DNA of 11,159 nt from Spirochaetales bacterium (GTDB lineage: Bacteria > Spirochaetota > Spirochaetia > Sphaerochaetales > Sphaerochaetaceae), in assembly GCA_012800465.1 (NCBI GenBank), contig JAAZJI010000306.1, positions 1 through 11,159 of the forward strand, written 5' to 3'. Position numbers and translations under genes: made by a program. The notes beneath the pieces were generated by a model that did no database searches, was not told the origin of the DNA, and saw only the letters and a program-made list of their open reading frames with translations. Shown here piece by piece: positions 7,811-11,159 of this stretch (positions are counted from its first letter, which is position 1; every line of letters starts with the position of its first letter).

Positions 7811-7816
7811 TCCTCT
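7811..7816 (-). promoter_or_regulatory. Ribosome binding site of prfB
   Basis: AGAGGA six bases before ATG 7804. It fixes the start of the short leader frame that precedes the frameshift, a region easily missed by ORF callers. Confidence 0.7.
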
Positions 7817-7825
7817 TCTTTCCTT

Positions 7826-9712
7826 CTATTTTCGTTCGATGCGCAGGCCCAAGGTGATCTTCCGCTCCTGGTCGGGAGCGAGGGCGATCCGATAGGCGCA
7901 CAGCAAGGTCGTATGTTGATAATGACGCTCCTCGGACCGGGGATCGGCGATCGTGCAATCCTCCTTCACCAGGAAGAAGCGGGTATCGCTCACCAGCGTC
8001 AGCTGGGTATGGTTCGGTTCATCGTAGATCTTCAACGATTTCACCTGGTCCAACGAGCACTCCGCCTCTTCGATCGTGACGGACTTCCTGTTCTCCATCA
8101 GGATGAATGAGATCGCTTCTTTCGGCGGCGAGAGGGCCAGGACAAGCTCCGTCCCGTATTGGAAGAACAGCTCCTCCTCCCCGGTGTTGGCAAGGGTGAT
8201 ATCCAGAAGAACGGTGTTCTGACGGATCTTGTAGTGCTTGGCGATCCTCAGCTCCCCTCCCTCGAGGTCACAAACGGTTCTCAGCATATACTCCGTCGAT
8301 CGGCGGTCGATGACTTCCAGGTCGTACACCCGCTCCTCCAGGTTCAGCACCTTCGCTTCGTCCCGCTTGTCGTACTCGTCGACCACATACTCCTCACCGA
8401 AGAAGAGGTCGGTGAAGATCCGCTGTTTCACGCCGGGCTTCGGCGGATGGAGGAGATGGTCCATCGTCCCGTAGATCGGCAGCGGATTGAAGGAATCCCC
8501 ATAGTTGTGCAGGGATGGAAGATAGGTCAGCTCGCTGAGCGCCCCGCCCTTCGCATCGATGACGCAGGAGAGGAACTTGCTGATCACAAGGTGTTCATCC
8601 AGCCCGTCATAATCGTAGTCGCTGGCGTTCGGATAGGAGAAATCCTTCAACGAGGCGAGAATCGAATCGATCTCGTGGATGGACCGCCAATAGAGCTTCC
8701 GCACCTGGCTGTGCAGAAACGTGTCATAGGCATCGCCGATGTAGATGCTGCCCACCGAGGCGCGAGCGATCAGGTGTTCCAACCGCTTTTTCACATCCCG
8801 GTCCTTCCTGTAGGAGCGGGCATGCTCGCTGGTCGTCATATATCGACCCTGCAGGTAATGGAGCGTCTCGTCCCGAACGAGCAGCTCGTTGAAGCAGCAG
8901 AATTCGGTCCGCTTCACATCGTATCCGTACCAGCCCATCGGAAGGTATCCCCGCTTCAGCGAAAGCTCCGCTCCTTCGATCCCTTCGGTGGAAGAGCTCC
9001 CCTTCCGGACAAGCACGGAGAACAGTTCTCCCGTCTCCTCGGCGGTGATTCCACCCGTGGCGAGCTGATCGAAATTCAACAGCGCCAGGACGAACGGCCG
9101 GTCGCTCTCGATGACCTTCCCGATCGTCGAAAGCAGCTTGGAAAACGGAATCTCCCTCCGGGAATACGCTTCGACCGCCTTGCCGATCTCATCGTCGATC
9201 GGCAGGATGACTCCCCGCTTTCCAAGCTCCTGCATGACGACCGGTTCGCTGAAACAGGTCTTCCCGGTATGGGGATTGTGGGTGGAGACCATCAAGGCAT
9301 CAAGAAAGCAGAGGTTCATCAATCCGATGTAGGCGGGACTGAAGATCTGGTAGGGGCAGAAGAGGGTGCGCGAGCGGGTCTGGTAACGCCTGCGCATGTA
9401 CGTCGTCGTCCGCTCGATCTGGTGGGCCCGATCCTTCGGGGCCAGAAGCGAAGGGATGCTCTGGAAAAAGGTGTGTGAAAGAAACTCGAGCTTTTCATTC
9501 CGGCTGAGGTCGGTGAGCAACAGATTCACCGAGGGATGGCTCTTCTCCAGAAACTCCATGAACGGGACGGAGAGCGCAAGCTGGAAGACCAGGTGCTCGC
9601 TTCGGTTGAGTTCGGTCAGCGCGGGAAGCAACACCGCTTCCAGCACCCTGGTGAACAAAGGCGCCGGAAGACCGTGAGAAAGCTGCGTATATCCACCGAC
9701 TAACCGTTTCAT
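7826..9712 (-). CDS. GH57-like protein (amylase / 4-alpha-glucanotransferase family), probably degenerate active site
   Basis: Cytoplasmic protein of 628 aa (no signal peptide) with the architecture of GH57 4-alpha-glucanotransferases: an N-terminal (beta/alpha) barrel-like part to about residue 320, then a C-terminal beta-sandwich region. The best anchors are DYDYDGLDEHLVISK followed by GGALSELTYLPS, equivalent to the DYDGFEEVLIEN and GGSLVEFSS segments I recall from the Thermococcus litoralis enzyme, and a closing GTELVLALSP/ITLGLRIERK region. The catalytic part is poorly kept: the usual N-terminal HNHQP reads LSHGLP, and the nucleophile segment (LTERVWQP) appears as CPYQIFSP, without the Glu. 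An Asp in NFDQLATGG may match the acid/base. It may thus bind glucan or act structurally. It starts 3 nt after rnfB, in the same frame and without a Shine-Dalgarno, so translation is probably coupled; ends in TAG. Family is likely, activity doubtful. Confidence 0.75.
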   Translation of the reverse strand: MKRLVGGYTQLSHGLPAPLFTRVLEAVLLPALTELNRSEHLVFQLALSVPFMEFLEKSHPSVNLLLTDLSRNEKLEFLSHTFFQSIPSLLAPKDRAHQIERTTTYMRRRYQTRSRTLFCPYQIFSPAYIGLMNLCFLDALMVSTHNPHTGKTCFSEPVVMQELGKRGVILPIDDEIGKAVEAYSRREIPFSKLLSTIGKVIESDRPFVLALLNFDQLATGGITAEETGELFSVLVRKGSSSTEGIEGAELSLKRGYLPMGWYGYDVKRTEFCCFNELLVRDETLHYLQGRYMTTSEHARSYRKDRDVKKRLEHLIARASVGSIYIGDAYDTFLHSQVRKLYWRSIHEIDSILASLKDFSYPNASDYDYDGLDEHLVISKFLSCVIDAKGGALSELTYLPSLHNYGDSFNPLPIYGTMDHLLHPPKPGVKQRIFTDLFFGEEYVVDEYDKRDEAKVLNLEERVYDLEVIDRRSTEYMLRTVCDLEGGELRIAKHYKIRQNTVLLDITLANTGEEELFFQYGTELVLALSPPKEAISFILMENRKSVTIEEAECSLDQVKSLKIYDEPNHTQLTLVSDTRFFLVKEDCTIADPRSEERHYQHTTLLCAYRIALAPDQERKITLGLRIERK

Positions 9713-9715
9713 CCG

Positions 9716-10516
9716 CTATCGCTGTATGATGCACTTGGTGGGACACGCCCCGGCCGCTTCGGCGATCTGACCATGTTCCGCCAGCTGGTCGAACTTCGCC
9801 AAAAAGCGATCGACCGTACATCCCGACTCGGGATACTTCGTTTCACATATCTTACATCCGATGCACCCGACGGTACAGTACTTCCGCACCTTTCCTCCGG
9901 GTTCATGGTTGTTGCATTCGATCACGTATTCGTCATCCGAGCCGATCATCCGCATCGCTCCGGTGGGACACACCTGCACGCACTTCTCGCAGCTGATGCA
10001 TTTATCTTCATCGACGATGATGTACCCGTCCTCGTTCTTGGAGATCGCGCCGGTCGGACAAACATTGATGCAGGAACCGAGGTGCAGACAGGCGGATTTG
10101 CACGTCACATCCCCGCCGAGCAGCAGCGTCGCCGCGTTGCAGTCCTCAATGCCCTCATACCGATAATCCCGCTTCGTTACCTCGGAATTCCCCCGACACA
10201 TCACGTGGGCCACCATTCTCCTGACATCGCCGACGGAATCGACGGTGAGCCCCATGATCTCGCTCATCTTTTCGACCAGCGCCGGGCCGCCCGGGGTGCA
10301 GAGCCCCAGACTCGCCTCGCCGCTTGCGACCGCCGCCGCATAGGCGTTGCAGCCGGCGTATCCGCAGACTCCGCAGTTCGCTCCGGGCATGATCGGCTCG
10401 AGGGCGAGGATCTTCGGATCCTTTTCGATCGCAAGCTTCTTTTCCGCATAGGAAAGACCATATCCGAATATGCCGCCCAAGGCGGCGACGACCAGTATCG
10501 CCAGAAGAATATTCAC
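9716..10516 (-). CDS. rnfB: Rnf electron transport complex subunit B (iron-sulfur protein)
   Basis: Membrane-anchored, multi-cluster ferredoxin subunit of the Rnf complex, which moves electrons between reduced ferredoxin and NAD+ and pumps Na+ or H+. The 266-aa product has one N-terminal membrane helix (residues 2-22), then a 4Fe-4S domain with C48, C51, C56 and C73 (CGVCGYAGC motif), and ferredoxin-type motifs CLHLGSCINVCP (C143, C149, C153, with C139) and CISCEKCVQVCP (C173, C176, C179, C183). A further C-terminal set, C214, C218, C221, C224, with C258 and C262 in GACPTKC, is the longer form seen in anaerobes and not in the short proteobacterial RsxB. The start is GTG 10516 with AGGGGGG 6 nt upstream, 16 nt after rnfA. 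It ends in TAG, and the GH57-like gene follows in the same frame after one codon. Confidence 0.96.
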   Translation of the reverse strand: MNILLAILVVAALGGIFGYGLSYAEKKLAIEKDPKILALEPIMPGANCGVCGYAGCNAYAAAVASGEASLGLCTPGGPALVEKMSEIMGLTVDSVGDVRRMVAHVMCRGNSEVTKRDYRYEGIEDCNAATLLLGGDVTCKSACLHLGSCINVCPTGAISKNEDGYIIVDEDKCISCEKCVQVCPTGAMRMIGSDDEYVIECNNHEPGGKVRKYCTVGCIGCKICETKYPESGCTVDRFLAKFDQLAEHGQIAEAAGACPTKCIIQR

Positions 10517-10522
10517 ACCAAT

Positions 10523-10529
10523 CCCCCCT
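10523..10529 (-). promoter_or_regulatory. Ribosome binding site of rnfB, decides the GTG start
   Basis: AGGGGGG with a 6-nt spacer to the GTG at 10516-10514. It supports the GTG start and the N-terminal membrane helix; a second GTG two bases later is immediately followed out of frame and is not usable. Confidence 0.7.
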
Positions 10530-10532
10530 ATC

Positions 10533-11126
10533 CTATACCAAGTGCAGATTCGTCAACAACGATTTGTCGAACGCCATGAACGCGAGCGCCATGAGCCCGG
10601 CGCTGATGAAGGCGATCGGCATCCCGCGGTACGCCCTTCGGACCGGATGCAGATCAAGTCGCTCACGGATGTTGCTCATCAGCACGATTGCCAATGTGAA
10701 GCCCAGTCCCGCAGCCAACCCTGCGGTGAATGACTCCATCACATTGTAGTTGTTTGTAATATTGATGATCGCAATGCCCAGAACCGCGCAGTTGGTCGTG
10801 ATCAGCGGCAGATAGATCCCCAGCGCCTTGTAGAGGGCGGGACTCACCTTCTGGATCACCATCTCCAACAGCTGGACCAGGGTGGCGATCACCAGGATGA
10901 AGGTCAGCGTCTGGAGGTAGGCCAGGTCGAAGGGAACCAGAAGGAAATGGTAGATCGCCCAGGTGACAACCGAAGCGACCGTGGTTACGAAGGTAACGCT
11001 CGCCCCCATTCCGATCGCGTTCTCGCTGCTCTTGGAGACCCCGATGAAGGGACAGAGACCCAAAAATTGGACCAAAATAAAGTTATTAATGAAAATAAAG
11101 GTGATTAAGATTGCAATATAACTCAT
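10533..11126 (-). CDS. rnfA: Rnf electron transport complex subunit A (membrane protein)
   Basis: Integral membrane subunit that, with RnfE, forms the core of the ion-pumping part of the Rnf complex. The 197-aa product is nearly all hydrophobic with about six membrane helices, matching the usual 190-200 residues. Signature stretches are NNFILVQFLGLCPF near residues 14-27 and LPLITTNCAVLGIAI in the middle; the two Cys in the membrane (in LGLCPF and TTNCAVLG) are those that hold a 2Fe-2S cluster between RnfA and RnfE in known complexes. It starts at ATG 11126 and ends in TAG; rnfB follows after 16 nt, and rnfE is expected just upstream as in the rnfCDGEAB order. Confidence 0.97.
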   Translation of the reverse strand: MSYIAILITFIFINNFILVQFLGLCPFIGVSKSSENAIGMGASVTFVTTVASVVTWAIYHFLLVPFDLAYLQTLTFILVIATLVQLLEMVIQKVSPALYKALGIYLPLITTNCAVLGIAIINITNNYNVMESFTAGLAAGLGFTLAIVLMSNIRERLDLHPVRRAYRGMPIAFISAGLMALAFMAFDKSLLTNLHLV

Positions 11127-11159
11127 ATCAGCCTGCCTTCCTCATAGCCTTCCAGTCAA
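11123..11159 (-). CDS. Possible C-terminal tail of the preceding gene (probably rnfE)
   Basis: Only 37 bases are visible. Two minus-strand frames are open to a stop near the rnfA start: one ends in LEGYEEGRLI at a TGA overlapping the rnfA ATG as ATGA (11125-11123), the other ends in DWKAMRKAG at a TGA one base upstream of it (11130-11128). The second, basic tail looks more like the cytoplasmic end of RnfE, but I cannot decide. rnfE is expected here from the common rnfCDGEAB order. Confidence 0.4.

Noticed and set aside
8159..9478. 439-codon plus-strand open frame
   Set aside because: Antisense to the GH57-like gene, which fits the operon spacing and shows recognisable family segments.

Overview
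The window reads as one densely packed minus-strand gene run from a GC-rich bacterium. Every convincing gene lies on the minus strand, so transcription goes from the right edge (about 11159) to the left edge (1). Neighbouring genes overlap by a few bases or are separated by no more than 27 nt. I see no tRNA, rRNA, CRISPR array, insertion sequence, obvious terminator or gene-free stretch. The gene content (clostridial/spirochaete-type RnfB with an extra C-terminal cysteine cluster, a GH57-like protein with an amylase/glucanotransferase C-terminal region, PEGA-like exported protein, Lol-type transporter) suggests a free-living or commensal anaerobe, most likely a spirochaete (Spirochaetota). That placement is an inference from gene types, not a computed phylogeny.

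Layout in the direction of transcription: possible C-terminal codons of rnfE at the right edge; rnfA (11126-10533) and rnfB (10516-9716), the last two subunits of an Rnf ferredoxin:NAD+ oxidoreductase ion pump; a 628-aa GH57-like protein (9712-7826) whose catalytic motifs look degraded; prfB (7804-6703), release factor 2, with a fully preserved programmed +1 frameshift; a 411-aa exported protein with PEGA-like segments (6698-5463); ftsY (5460-4588), the SRP receptor GTPase; a 317-aa exported beta-rich protein (4591-3638); an ABC exporter of the LolCDE/MacB type (permease 3627-2488, ATPase 2504-1806, permease 1809-652); and rnz (624 to the left edge), ribonuclease Z, cut by the window.

The run mixes energy conservation (Rnf), translation and RNA processing (RF2, RNase Z), membrane targeting (FtsY) and envelope biogenesis (Lol-type exporter and two exported proteins). 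The two most notable points are decoding events. First, prfB carries the classic autoregulatory frameshift site. Second, the ABC ATPase gene is interrupted at codon 65 by an in-frame TAG while both flanks stay in the same frame and keep all ATPase motifs. TAG also terminates five of the ten genes whose stop is visible, so a general reassignment of TAG is unlikely. The interrupted ATPase is therefore best read as a recent nonsense mutation or a base-call error, with local suppression as the outside possibility. I did not find a clearly new multi-gene system; the best candidates for undescribed biology are the exported protein plus Lol-type exporter cassette and the degenerate GH57 protein sitting between rnfB and prfB.
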